Positions 1 to 11,872 of a DNA stretch of 64,000 bases are shown here, piece by piece (position 1 is the stretch's first letter; each line of letters opens with the position of its first letter). Location of the stretch: positions 3,472,001-3,536,000 of the forward strand of contig OX387203.1 in NCBI GenBank assembly GCA_947561715.1, written 5' to 3'. The notes beneath the pieces were generated by a model, which did not search any database, had not been told where the DNA came from, and saw only the letters and a program-made list of their open reading frames with translations. Origin of the DNA: Ascidia mentula. Lineage: Eukaryota > Chordata > Ascidiacea > Phlebobranchia > Ascidiidae. The position numbers were made by a program, and so were the translations under genes.

Positions 1-401
1 ACCCGCCCTGCAATAAGCGCGCTCTTCCCCCTATTAGTCACAAAACTCATGAAGTATACATTATAAAACTTGGTGCAAAAAAAATGTTGTAAAAAATAAT
101 GTAATGATTTTAGTTATGTCGTTAAAAAAGTGGCTGATCCACCTATAGGCTGCAATGCTTGCGCTGCGAAGCCTGTTAACCTAATGATTTTATTTATATT
201 ATCAATTACACACGAAGGTGCATAAAGATAACACCAACAACATCAGAAGCAACTGTTTACGGATTACTTATCTCCGGTAAAAAATACAACACTTATATAG
301 TATCACATTTGCATGATTTAGCGCAGCCTGTTTTCAAATAGTTTTTTCCACGATTATCGAGTACAAAATTCAATGTAGGCTAATAAGCAAAGCTTGCTCA
401 C

Positions 402-1424
402 CGCACACATAGCCACTGCCGCTTGCGGACCGGTCAATATGTGTGTTTTTGCAGGTACATGTGAAGCTGCCGTTGGTATTGCTGCAGTCTGCGTAACTCG
501 AGCAATTTCCATAGTTAGACGGGCACTCGTTGTAGTCTGCGGAACAACGGGGAAAATCGGAAAGGGTACAATAATCAAAGTCTTGTCTATATTAAAAAGC
601 AAGCATTCCATTGTGAAAACCGTAAAATTATTTCTATTGAACCAAATTCAAGTTGAGGACATTTTTTGCCGTTGTTATTGTGAAGAATCATGGCGAAATC
701 AATTGGACACTTTTTTTACAACTTTTGCATTTTCAAAACTGGGCATACTTTTCAAAACCGGGCAGAAGAGATTGCATTACTTTCATAATTCGAAAATACG
801 GTTATTTTAATTGCAAAGTAACATAAACACGCGGATTTACAAAATTTAAGAATGAAAACCCTCCCAAAGACATTTCTAGAGCTCCTGCAGTCAAATGTCT
901 GACGTTTTTTTCTATTAACCCTCCCAAAGAACAGTATTATTTTCGACGCCAAAAACATTCCTAAAGTACCGACCTGCACCAGTTACGGAGCTGGCGTTAA
1001 TCATCGTTGTGAAAGAGGAACTGGACAAGAGTGAGGTGAAATCATCAGCGTTGTGAGTTATGTTGCCGAAGTTAAGCAAAACGATCAATTCCGAGGTCGC
1101 TCCCGATGTTAGTTTTTCCAAAGTGGCGCTCGACAAGTCAAATGAAAGACCCGCGATCTCATTGAGCATCGTTTCGATCTAAACGTTTGAAAATTGTTAC
1201 ATCTAAGAATCGCTCGGGTAGTGATATGGAAATAAACAAGAATATTTTCGAACCAAGCATTTGTTTTAAAAATTTTACTTAATACAATGTGTGTAAATAT
1301 TTTCGGAAACGCCAGCATAGAAATCTCACCGAACTTGCGACGTCAGCTTGGCGTGAAGTGACGTCACCTCCGACCGCGCCGGCGACGGTAAATGCAGCTC
1401 GGTAAGAATACGCGGCTTGCGCCT
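402..1424 (-). CDS. ZP1: partial, divergent EGF/SEA paralogue of the egg-coat-like array
   Basis: Three exons on the minus strand match the middle of the ZP2-ZP6 genes in order and phase. Positions 1330-1424 hold the first SEA segment (motif SYRAAFTVAGAV). Positions 974-1178 hold the second SEA segment (LEKLTSGATSELIVLLNF, then ADDFTSLL). Positions 402-536 hold an EGF module starting DYNECPSNYGNC. Each has good splice sites (acceptors tttccag, tttag and gcag; donors GTGAG, GTCGG and GTGAGC), and the exon lengths agree modulo 3 with the intact paralogues. No signal-peptide or EGF exons were found to the right as far as the ZP2 3' flank near 5380. No ZP exon was found in the 400 bases to the left, though the gene could continue past the window edge. 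The sequence is as far from ZP2-ZP5 as ZP6 is, so this is not a fresh fragment. It is either a 5'-truncated relic or a gene with unusually long flanking introns. Confidence 0.65.
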
Positions 1425-4400
1425 CTGGAAAATCGCGTCATTAATACTGTTCAATGTATTAATGTTTAATTAACTTTAAATTGCAAAAATTATCATAAAC
1501 GTCAGTTATTTACACACTTTATTAACACAGTGTCGGAAATAAAGTCGAAACGAAAATACCGTCAGACCGAATTGTTTTTACATATTTTCCACTCCGTAAT
1601 TAATTACAATATTCTTAAAACAACGAATACACGCCACAATCCATTACTGTTTTATTGCAATAATCAGCAGAAATATCGATCCAATACCATGGTTTATCCA
1701 GCAGTTAAAATTTACGATATTTACCTGCAACAGCATTGCTGTAATGAGCAACTACCAAACACAAAACGACGGCCAAAGAAACCTTGTTCAACATGATGAA
1801 CTTATTACAAGAGAACTGAAAATTCCCTAACATACAGACTTTCTGCAAAAATCAATACTTTTGTTCAGCAAATTACTGCACTGAATGTTGACTTCTACAA
1901 CACGGACGATGAAGAGCGCAATCGTTTGCGGCCAATTATCGCACGCTTCATGACCTTCGTCACCAAACATAAACTCCGACGAAAATGATGCTTTTGTGGC
2001 CTATAGAAGCTGAACTTTTGCATCTTTACTGCAATTTAATTTTTTTAGATCTGCCAAAGCTACAATTTGTTGTTGGCGCTTCCAAGCATAATGTCTAATC
2101 AACTCACAAAAAAAAATGTTTACTTGGTCGACGTTTCGGTCCTTGTACAGTCGATCTTCATGAGTACCGAAACGTCGAACAACTAAATAGTGTTTTGCCA
2201 GACGAGATTGTGCGTTTACTGTCAACACCACAACAACTAATTTCGATCACAAACATTAATGGGTCGAATCTTTTCAGCCCGCAGAGGTTGAAATTATAGA
2301 TTCCATGCAGTTGCGCTCGATTCCAAGCAGCGCAGGTTTTAATCCTCTGGATGACTGTACGAAAAGGCCAATTGGATTGCTTCGCGCCATTGCTAGCATC
2401 GTGCTGGAGCAGAAGAAGTTTCGACAATGCTTTGTAGCATATCACACCTCAACTCTCTTTGGCTATAAAAATTTTCCACTCATTTGCATTGAAGTTATGT
2501 GACGCTTTGTACAGAAAAACCCACCAGATGTCGCTGCCATACAATAGCCTGTCTTGCATTCCGGTCATTGGAAAGAAGTTTTAAATGTCTATGTTCGTTC
2601 ATAACAAAGAAGGAAATGCCGCATGGGCGCAAGCTGTGAACAATGTCCTTGTAACTAATTGCTTCGTTTCTTCTTTTCTCCCCAACGTTTTGTGGTTTGT
2701 AAAAAACATTTTTTCAATGTAACTTGAGCAACGTGAGGTTTAACAAAAATAATTTGCGTGCAACTTTGTTTTGTCAAAGTACCTTCAGGTGCAGTGGTAA
2801 CAGATTTGTTGGAGCTAAATTCTCTTTGTTAGGCACTCTTTTGTGAAAGACTGACCTACGTATTACAAAAAGTACACTAGCTTTCGCGAGTTCCCCTCGT
2901 TTCCTCAGGTGTAAATAAACACAATGCAACACAAGAAAACAACAAGCGCAAGGCGGTCGAAAATTTGTTGGAGTGAGTGCTTTGGCTCGCATTTGATTTT
3001 CTGACCGACGCTTTTTGCGCTTGTTTGCAAAAACACGAAATTAAATGTTTCAAAAATAGTTGTTTGTAAAAATGTTGAAACAAATGCATAAAATACTAAC
3101 ATGACGGAAATGAAAATGAAACCGAATGTGCAGGTCGCTTGTATTGGTTTGTACAAAACGTTGAAGGCGTATGACGAAATAGTCGCAACACTCGTTATGA
3201 TGACGTCAGCAGCCTATACAGACGAATTGTTAATTGATTTCAAATCCGGATTTTCCAATGGCCGCCACTTCCGTGGACAAATCTGCCAACGTCACAAACT
3301 CAACAAACATCTCAAAGTTCAGTCGTCTAAATGCAAGAAGACATCTTGACAACGCAATTATGTGCATCTATTTTGGTCACCGTGCGAAAAGGCTTCGTTC
3401 CTATACAAACTCAATTAACCTACGACTAAATTGACGCCCTTCTCGACAAGATTCAATACGTCAACTACTAATTCAATTAAGCGTCAATGTCACAGTGTCC
3501 TAGAACCGAATGCAGAACGAAGTCTGATTACTAATCAAATTAAGTACGAAAAAATGACCAAAACCATGGCCACGTCTTTTCAGTGCGTGATCAACACCGC
3601 TTTGCACGGATGCCGCTACATAAGGGGCGAGGTTTATTTTGTTCAAACTTAGACCACTGCTACATTCTCTTTCGCCAGCAGTCGACATTTTGAAATGAAT
3701 TCTTCCGCACGCGAAATCGCTTCGTCGGATTATTACAGTTCATAAAGGAACAACTGCACCGTAGATAAAGTGAAAACCTACCTTTAAAAAGTGACACAGT
3801 GGAATTATAAACACAAGAAAAACGCGCTAAATACTGTAAAATTATCATATAAATCTAATAATTATTTAAATTGCAGTCACCCACCCACTATAATCACATA
3901 AAACCTCAAACAGCAAAATTAGTATTGAAGTTAAAAACGAATAGTAAAATTTTGTTTAAACTGTTGGTTTGTAATATGTTTAGCTATTTGCAAAGAGTCA
4001 AAGAATTTCGTTCATTTCATCGTTCCATCGTTCATTTGGAAAAGTTCAATCGCCCGTAATTATGACCAGCCCGAGGCCATAGAAATACGCTTGTGGAGCA
4101 CGGTGTATAGGTGCAAACTGTTAAAATCATAGACACTTTTATGATATGTTCTATGCGGCGATTCCGGGACCTACAAAAGCTGCTTTAATATGCTTTAATA
4201 TGCTGCTTTAATACACCTGATAAGATTTTGTTTTTCTTCTATTTTGCTCTTGTACCATGGGTCAGTTCAACCAGGAATGTCGATTAAATTCAGTGTGGTA
4301 AACTTAGCTGGGGGGACAAAAGTCGCACTCGTAAATGTTAACTATGCGGCTTTGATCCACCCATAGCCACTTGGCAACTATGACACTGTGACCACACGAT

Positions 4401-5377
4401 CGATGCCATATGTATGACCGACGAGAAAAAGACTTCTTTCGTACAGGGAGATTCTCCTTTGGTCTACAAAAATTTGTGTAAAATCCGTCGGTCTTGCAGA
4501 AATCCCACTCAAGTGCCTCAGCATTAATCCATCATATGTCTGCGTTTCCTGTAAAGATAGAATCAGCCGCAGCAATATTCAATACAATAAAGTTACTATA
4601 TTATTGGGGGCCAACAGCAGGTAAGGTTGTCCCGTTCATCCCGCTGGCGTCTTGTCGTGTTTAACTTCGAGATATTCGTCGATCCATACCCCTTAGGTTA
4701 AGTCAAGTATCTTTTACGGGCACTTTTTTAGGACTGAAAATTCCCGTTTCACTGGGTGGCTACCCACACAGCTAAAAATATTTTCACTTTGATGTCCAAA
4801 CGCACACACACATGTAAACCCAGGAGCTAATTACATTCAGTCCAAATTAAGTCACCTTTAACGATTTTAATGAGATTGGTTGCCTTGGTCATCTCTTATT
4901 ACGCAACCAAAACATTGCTTGTGTCATATTTTTACCTATGGGAGACCTGTGGGTGTTTTGCCCGGTGTTCATTCCAATAATATAACACAAGTGAGGCGTG
5001 GAGCTTAAGGGTTGGACCATTATAGCTTATGTAAACACTTACATACCTCTCCCAAATGGCGTAAATTATATTGGTGAGTGTGTGCTATCATAGCACGGGT
5101 TGCCTGGATTTGAGAGTGGCTGTACCATGTATTTTTAAACCATCTGCCGTTATGAATACTCGGTAATCGTTAATATAACTCTTGTGGTAAAGCCGTTGTG
5201 TCTGAGATGTTTACCATCATAACACAAACGAAATTGGGGTAAAACGTATTTACGTGTAAAGGTATAGGAGCCTTAAGTCCTATAGGATTACTTCATTAGT
5301 ATGTAAAGCATGAATTCATTGTCCTTTGAAACTTGCTTTTGGTGTTTAGACAACTACCTTCTTTTGTGTTTGTGTGC
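1425..5377. other. Intergenic stretch without recognised gene
   Basis: About 4 kb between the ZP1 exons and the ZP2 3' flank. I searched both strands for the EGF exon signature (D-x-D-E-C followed by spaced cysteines), ZP exons and signal-peptide starts and found none. Open frames here are short and have no family features. A small foldback (arms 2126-2140 and 2166-2180) is listed separately. Confidence 0.6.
2126..2180. repeat. Short foldback with ACGTTTCGGT arms
   Basis: An inverted repeat with arms of about 15 bases (core cgacgtttcggt and its complement) surrounds a loop of about 25 bases. A similar cgaaacgtcgg core occurs near 16135 inside a ZP3 intron. The recurrence suggests a dispersed miniature element or hairpin family rather than chance, but only the arms are clear. 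Confidence 0.45.
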
Positions 5378-6136
5378 TTTATTTATTGTGTTTACGTACG
5401 TGGCCACTCGGTACAGCATACAACAGCAATCGGCTACATTGTATTCGATTCGTAAGAACGACAACAAACAATAAAAATAGAAGGTCACATGTCAAAACTG
5501 TGTCATAGCAAGCAGTGTCAGTCCGAAACGAACATCTTTAAAACTCGAATTGCAACTTTTTGCAAGTTGTTGATTTCCACGAACGTATCGCGATATTCTT
5601 GGGACCGATAAAAACAACGGTAATCGCAACAACTTCGAAAAAGTCGTACTAGAGGTTTGAAATTCTACTGCTTTACACCAGTTTCCGACTAAAATACGGA
5701 AAAACAGCTTCGACAGTTTTGACACGAAGTGGTAACTGATACTGAACATTTGTTTTTTCAAAAATATCACATTGTTGGTGGTTGGCAAAGGCCTAAATGC
5801 AAAAACAAATAATTTAAAAATATATTTCAGGGATTATTGGGACAAAAAATTCGGTTTGGGAGTGGTTGTAGGCAATGAATCGTTTTCTAACATCTTCCTA
5901 AGACTGCAGATCTCATGTTTTAGAGAAAGGAAATCCTTCTCATCGTCAAAGCTTATCAACCTTTTGACATGATCCAGGGCTTTCGCTTCAGCTCGTCTTC
6001 GTAAACATGCTTGTGAGTACTTGTGCAAAGCCCTGTGCGTTACGTTGGTCGAAGTTTCCTTTAAATATTGTACTACGTATATTACAAGTGTTGAAGTGAA
6101 GTTTCGAAAAATCGTGAACCGCGAGGGCTCAGAAAT
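5378..6136 (-). promoter_or_regulatory. ZP2 3' UTR and candidate poly(A) signal
   Basis: The 750 bases after the ZP2 stop are shared with the equivalent flanks of ZP3, ZP4 and ZP5. Each ends in a minus-strand AATAAA (plus-strand TTTATT near 5378-5387). Conserved landmarks are a tttcctttaaata block about 70-80 bases past the stop and a gccactcg...cagcata block just inside the AATAAA. I infer a long 3' UTR; no transcript evidence is available. Confidence 0.5.
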
Positions 6137-9100
6137 CTATTTAATGATTGCGTTTGAGTTCACGTAGCTCTGTTCGTAATCTTTGCCGTGGCTCTGTCTC
6201 CTCTTCAAGGCAAAAACAACAATAAGTGTCGCGACCAACGCGAACATGACGACCGCAAGGCCGATGAGAATCCAAAGCACGCTTCGATCTTCATCGTTTG
6301 TAACTGGTGGGAAACTTCGATCTTCATCATTACCGATTACTCTCGTAACTGTTGGGAAACATGAGTCAAATCATTGAAAAACATATACTGTAGTATAAAA
6401 AACCTACTGTGATGAAAAACATTATTGCACTTCCTTAAAATTAAGATTTTAACAATACAGTTTCATTATTCTGTACCTTGGCATCTTCCAGCTGCGTCCT
6501 TGAATGCTCCGTCTCCACAAACGCATTGTTCAGCTCTTGCGGCGTCCAACACACAAATTCCAACTTCACCACAGTCTTTACTGCATGCATCCTCTGCAAA
6601 CCATATTTTCGTTACTTTTGATTGTGCAGCGTTTGCTTTGGTTTTGTGACCGCGTTGTGCAATGCTAAATTAATTCCTTTATATAAGCATCGACTTAATT
6701 TTATTAAACATAGATGAACTCATGTAAATAAGTTTAGATTTTTCCCTGAAATGTTAACGCCCATCATTTATGTCTATTGTAAATCACACTGATTTATGTT
6801 GGGTATCTTGCTAAAGTTTACCTTCTTTTCTTTGAAAGAACGCTGTGGCTTCGCCTGTTTCTTCAGTCTCCCGTTTTACTTTAATCAAAACAGCCGATCG
6901 TCGCCGTCTTCCAGAAGCACCGCACTGCGAGAAGAGCAAGCTATGACGATTCCGCAGATTTTAATTTTTGATAAAAACTTGTGATGAGATATTGATACAA
7001 CGAACGCTTACGTTTGGTGTACATGAAGTTCCCCCTGTTTCGACGCAGAGCTCCACAACAAACTCTACCCGCGATGTTCTGCTCAAACCAAAAAAGAAGG
7101 ACTGAAAACTGATGATCGCATGGGAAGATTGGCTGTTCCTTACAGCTGAAAATTTATTCAGAATCGCCTCTGTAGAACTCGTAGGAGTAGCCGGGCAGTA
7201 GTTCCTGAAAGAATGAGGAAATGAATAAATAATAAACAACATAATAGAAAAAAATTAACGCATTTGCTGTCTTGAAAATACTACCACACTTGTCATGATT
7301 AACTTCCAGGAATGAGTAAATACAGTTATGAATACCTCTAAAAGTGTTTTGCAAACAGTCTTTTCTATTTGCAATAGCACTGTTTACAAAACTTTGTGCA
7401 CCACATAGTATTTGGCTCCGTTCAAAATACTCGAACGAAAAATTTAACACGTCTTTGTCACTTATGTATTTTCTTTATTTTTTTACACTTACTCCATAAG
7501 AGTGATGCTGTTAGTTGTATCTTCTGCTGCAGAAACCACAACGCGTTTAATTCGGATCTTGATATCATTGGTCAGGGAGGTGGAAGGGCCGACCTGTAAA
7601 CATAAACGGTAACATGCATTTTTGGGGTGTGGGTAATATGACTCTAAACTGTTGCTCAAATGGAACCACGAGCAACTTACGGTTTTCATACATTTTCATT
7701 TGTTGTATTCTTTAACCAGTGAGAATATTTAGAAATGCCGAACTTACCCTGAAGTTAATCGTGGTGTCTGTACTAACTGGGCCGGTCAACGGTGTTGCTA
7801 GGCTACCGTCAGCAAACGGTTCTGCTTGAAACTGCACGGGCTGCGAAAGTGGTGTTTGTTGATCTGGTCCGTTCACCACGCTTAACAACAGCACCATTAA
7901 TTTGACTAACCGTAAACTTTCAACTACATAAATAAACATATCTAAGACTTAGACGAAATAGTCTTTAAGATGTACAGCGAAAGCTTACCTCTTAGTGGCG
8001 TTGAAATCGAATGAAACGTTCTGGCTCTTCTGGAAAACGCAGGTAATGGGATATGTGATAACAAATCCTGTAGTGTATGTCGCAGTGGGATCGTCGTTCG
8101 TGAAATTCCAAGATATGTACACGCTGTTGGTATCGTCCTGTATAAAAAAAAATGCAGGCGTTTTTGACAGTCAGGCAATTGACAGTGTCTTTTTACTTAC
8201 TGTTGAAACACCATCACATGATCCACTGAACTTCCAGTATCCGGAATTGTCGTTAGTCCCACCACATGTTTTCAGTTTCATGAAACTTACATTTGCGACC
8301 TGCTTGTCCACAAAGAACGACTCCAAGGCCCAAACTTCCACTCGGTCAGAATAACATGTGAAGTTCACGGGCAAAACTACATTTGCAATATTTATTTCAG
8401 TCTAAGCACAACTACGTACACTTTCTGTTGAAAAATGTCTTTCTGTCAATATACCACAGTTAGTGCCGTTCAGATCAGGTGTGGTAGAAACGTCAGCATA
8501 CGAAGTGTTACAGACACAACTGAAGGTTCCGTTGGTGTTTGTGCAAGTGGCAGCCGTCGAACAATTTCCGTAGTTGGTCGCGCATTCGTCGTAATCTGAA
8601 TTGCAACAAATCCGTAAACTCAAAGTAATCCTTTGACTTTTAGTTAGTATTTTGATTTATTCAGGTAAAATTTATCCTACAGTCCTTCCTATATTTCGTT
8701 ACGCTCGTCTGTTGGGTGATCTTTCAATGCACTTACTTTGATTAAAAAACCCAAGATACTCTGTTCGTAAAACGACATTTTCTTGGTTTCACTGAACAAT
8801 AATAACCCTTACCGGCTGCAGTGGGCATGCCACCATTTATCGTTTTAGAAGAAGCGGTGTGCGCCACCAACAGGGTTGTAAAATCGTCTCTCGAATGTGA
8901 AGTTTCATTAAACGACAACAACACGATGATTTCCGAGGAAGCGCCGCTCGTTAATCGCTCAACTATTGCTGTTACTGATGAGTAACTTAGAGAAGTTGTA
9001 GTTTGAATTTCGTCGATAAAGTCAACAATCTGAACAAACAAAGACGTAGTAAAATTGGGTAACTGATATTTATTGTAGCGCTTTCCGATAAATCTTACCG

Positions 9101-11540
9101 TAGTCTCGATGGTGCTTGTTGAATCCGTTACCGCATTGGCGACGTTAAAAGCCGCCCGATAGTCGTAGTAAAATGTTGACGCTAAAAAACAAGAAAATTC
9201 ATTCGCGCATATGTTTCCACAACCTTTTCTTAAAAGAAAGAAGTATTTTCGTTCAACTACCATGTAAGACTATAATTTGCAGACATAAATTCAGAAAGGC
9301 TTAGTATAGACCCTACGGCGCAATTTAATAGCAGTATTTCAGAATACTACCTTCGGTAACATTATGAAAACCTATTACCAGTGACCTACTAATATTAAAT
9401 TTTGTCATTAAACAATTTTTTATAAAAACTGTTCTTACGCATGCAAGACGTTCCGTTGCCCGTAAACCCACTATTGCAACTGCATGAAAAACTTCCCAAA
9501 GAGTTACTGCATGTGGCGTTGGCATCGCAACCGTGAGCCCCAGCGCATTCGTCGATATCTGAAACGAAGAAATCAGGACAATAAAACTAATGCTTGGATT
9601 TGAGCTGTAAATCTCCCAATATTGCATCCAAAAGTATTTCGAAAATCCATTACGACAAATCGGACTCGGTTTTAATACAAAGGTTTACCATTGCATGTCA
9701 TTCCATCTCCGACAAACCCCGTGTTGCAAGCACACGTGAAGCTTCCAACTGTATTGGTGCAAGTCCCGTAAGTTGTATTACAGCTGTGGCTGCCAGTATT
9801 GCATTCATCCTCATCTATAAAGTACGAATTGAATGAAGCTAAAGGAAAAAATTAAGCGCAAAACACAACTTGCAAGAATATTTGACTTTTAAATTTGACC
9901 GATACTCAAGATTATGTATTATTTAACCCTCTTTCCAGTATTAAAGCCTTCTCACCAACACACACTATCGGGTCTGTTATTCCATTCGCAATGTAACCAG
10001 TGTTGCAGTTGCACGAATAACTTCCAGCTGTGTTTGCACATGCTCCGTTAACTCCACAATCACGACTAAAAGCTGTACACTCGTCAATTTCTGCAAAGAA
10101 AGGAAATGATCAAGCACTTCAACGTTTCCGTAGGATCGCAACCAGTCGATACTGCAAAGTGTTGGTTTGCAACTGCCTGCACAATACGTGAGGTGGCCAC
10201 CGACCAAACAAGAATGGTTTCGCAAAAAAAAATCATAAAAAAATTATGAAAACATTCAACTATAAAAATTAGAGCAGCATAGTTTTTTTTTTTTAAATTA
10301 CCCTTTAACGAAATATCGATTTACGAACAAATTTTACCTGCGCACGTGTAACCATCTCCACTGTAACCAGAATCGCAAGCACAAGTGAAGTTTCCGGCTA
10401 TATTCGTACAAGTTGCGTTTCCACCACAGTTGTGAGTATTCACTCCTCCCGGACACTCATTAATATCTGTGATAAAACGGTGTAAAATGACGTGCTGTCA
10501 ATAACAACCAAACTTCGCAAACAGATACCTTCACAGCTCTTGCTCGCTGATAACGCATAGCCGGGATTGCATCCACATGTGTAGGTACCAGGTAAGTTGG
10601 TGCAGTTGAAAGTCTGAGCACCACATACAGTCGCGTTCGAACATTCGTTAATATCTGGAAAGAAAAACGTGTTGATTTCTATCTAAATTCACGCACAGTC
10701 CAACCATTTGGATTTAACTGAAAAACAAGACGTTTTGAAATATTCTAGAATCGCCAAAAAGTTTAAAAAAATTGTCGCGATTAAATGATGTTGCAATTTG
10801 TCCACGTCCGACGATGTGTGCTTAGTAGAATATCGGTAAAAAATCGTGATCTTTGAACACAACTTTTTGTTAGTGAAGATCCAGCAAAATTAAAAAAAAC
10901 GGAGATCTTTGCAATTACAATGCATGCAAGGTCGAAACTTACCCGCGCAACTTGTTCCAGCTGGGATAACTTGAACAGTCTCACCGGGATAACTTGTTGT
11001 ACTTGTGTCACTATACCCGCTCTGACAAGTACACTGAGCGGCCGAGTCGCTGAAGCTGTCGTCGCAGTTCGCGTTCGCGTGGCACGGAACGTACCCGGTT
11101 GAACACAGGTTGGGAACTTGGGGACAATAAATGATATGATTATGGTTATCATTGTTAAATGCAACTTACTTAAGGTTCTATCGGCGGAACCGTTGACGAA
11201 GTCCACAGAACTATTCACATTCGCCTGAGTGGAAACAACAATTGTTTCTTGTGACGTTACTGGGACAATATGACCGGATGTAATATTGTTGATGAAGAAG
11301 TCTGTAATGAAATATGTTACTACTCGTTAGTGTTTTTTACTGCATAAGATTTTATAACTGACTTATGCTCTTAATTTATAGTGGTTCACATTCATATATA
11401 TTCGATTAAAATGTTTTCTTTTATTCTTTCCAAAAAACACTTAACTATGCATGAATCTTACATGCGTTAGTGTCGCCTTGGCAAAATCCATATTCAAACA
11501 ACCAGGCACTGAGAATACAAAGCAAAAACAACGATTTCAT
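6137..11540 (-). CDS. ZP2: EGF-SEA-ZP transmembrane egg-coat-like protein (881 aa)
   Basis: Nineteen coding exons: 11462-11540, 11170-11301, 10943-11116, 10529-10654, 10338-10466, 9956-10090, 9689-9814, 9439-9558, 9099-9181, 8813-9029, 8455-8595, 8201-8376, 7989-8137, 7748-7880, 7493-7593, 7012-7204, 6822-6924, 6477-6593 and 6137-6348. Their sum is 882 codons, exactly in frame. In order they encode a signal peptide (MKSLFLLCILSAW), an N-terminal Asn-rich segment, a degenerate Cys-rich module, five EGF modules (D-I/E-D/N-E-C starts), a SEA-like module in two exons, one EGF module (DYDEC) and a ZP domain over five exons. The ZP-N half starts [14 protein letters not shown]; the ZP-C half has NYCPATPT and [11 protein letters not shown]. 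Then come the furin site GRRRRSA, a small Cys-rich stalk module, a transmembrane helix ([18 protein letters not shown]) and a basic-start tail ending NAIIK. The layout is that of ascidian vitelline-coat proteins such as HrVC70/120. Egg-coat function is inference. The stalk before the helix has a short internal duplication. Confidence 0.9.
6282..6328 (-). repeat. Internal duplication in the ZP2 membrane-proximal stalk
   Basis: The 14-base motif cttcgatcttcatc occurs at 6282-6295 and again at 6315-6328. The stalk therefore reads NDEDRS twice before the transmembrane helix. ZP3, ZP4 and ZP5 have one copy, and the ZP2 exon is 18 to 27 bases longer than theirs. The frame is kept. Confidence 0.7.
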
Positions 11541-11864
11541 CTTCAGTTTTCCGCACTCGCAGGACTTCGAAATTGTTCGATTGTCCACAAGTAACGCGTT
11601 TACAAACAAACTATATCGCGCTGCAAAAACAAAAGTTAGGCTTTTATGTGTGAGACTGCCATGTTTGGTGATCGTCATTCTTCCAAAAATGTTTGTACTC
11701 TATCCATAAATAGTTGCAAATCCCGAATAGCAACAAAATGAAAGCTGATTATGCACCCCCAACGGCTTCTTGTAGTAGCACAATAATTTTTCATCATTTT
11801 TCAGTGCAACGCACTAAAACACCGGCTTTGTGAAAATGGCAGTCTAATGGCCCATATGTCTTGC

Positions 11865-11872
11865 TTTATATA
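11865..11872 (-). promoter_or_regulatory. TATA-like box upstream of ZP2
   Basis: The minus-strand reading is TATATAAA, about 325 bases before the ZP2 start codon. It sits where ZP3, ZP4 and ZP5 also have a TATA-like box. The flanking cctttc motif is shared with ZP5. A weak CRE-like gtaagtcac follows at about 11885. Confidence 0.45.

Noticed and set aside
354-611. 85-codon minus-strand frame over the ZP1 EGF exon
   Set aside because: It is a shadow frame; the real EGF reading (DYNECPSNYGNC) is in another frame at 402-536 with correct splice sites.
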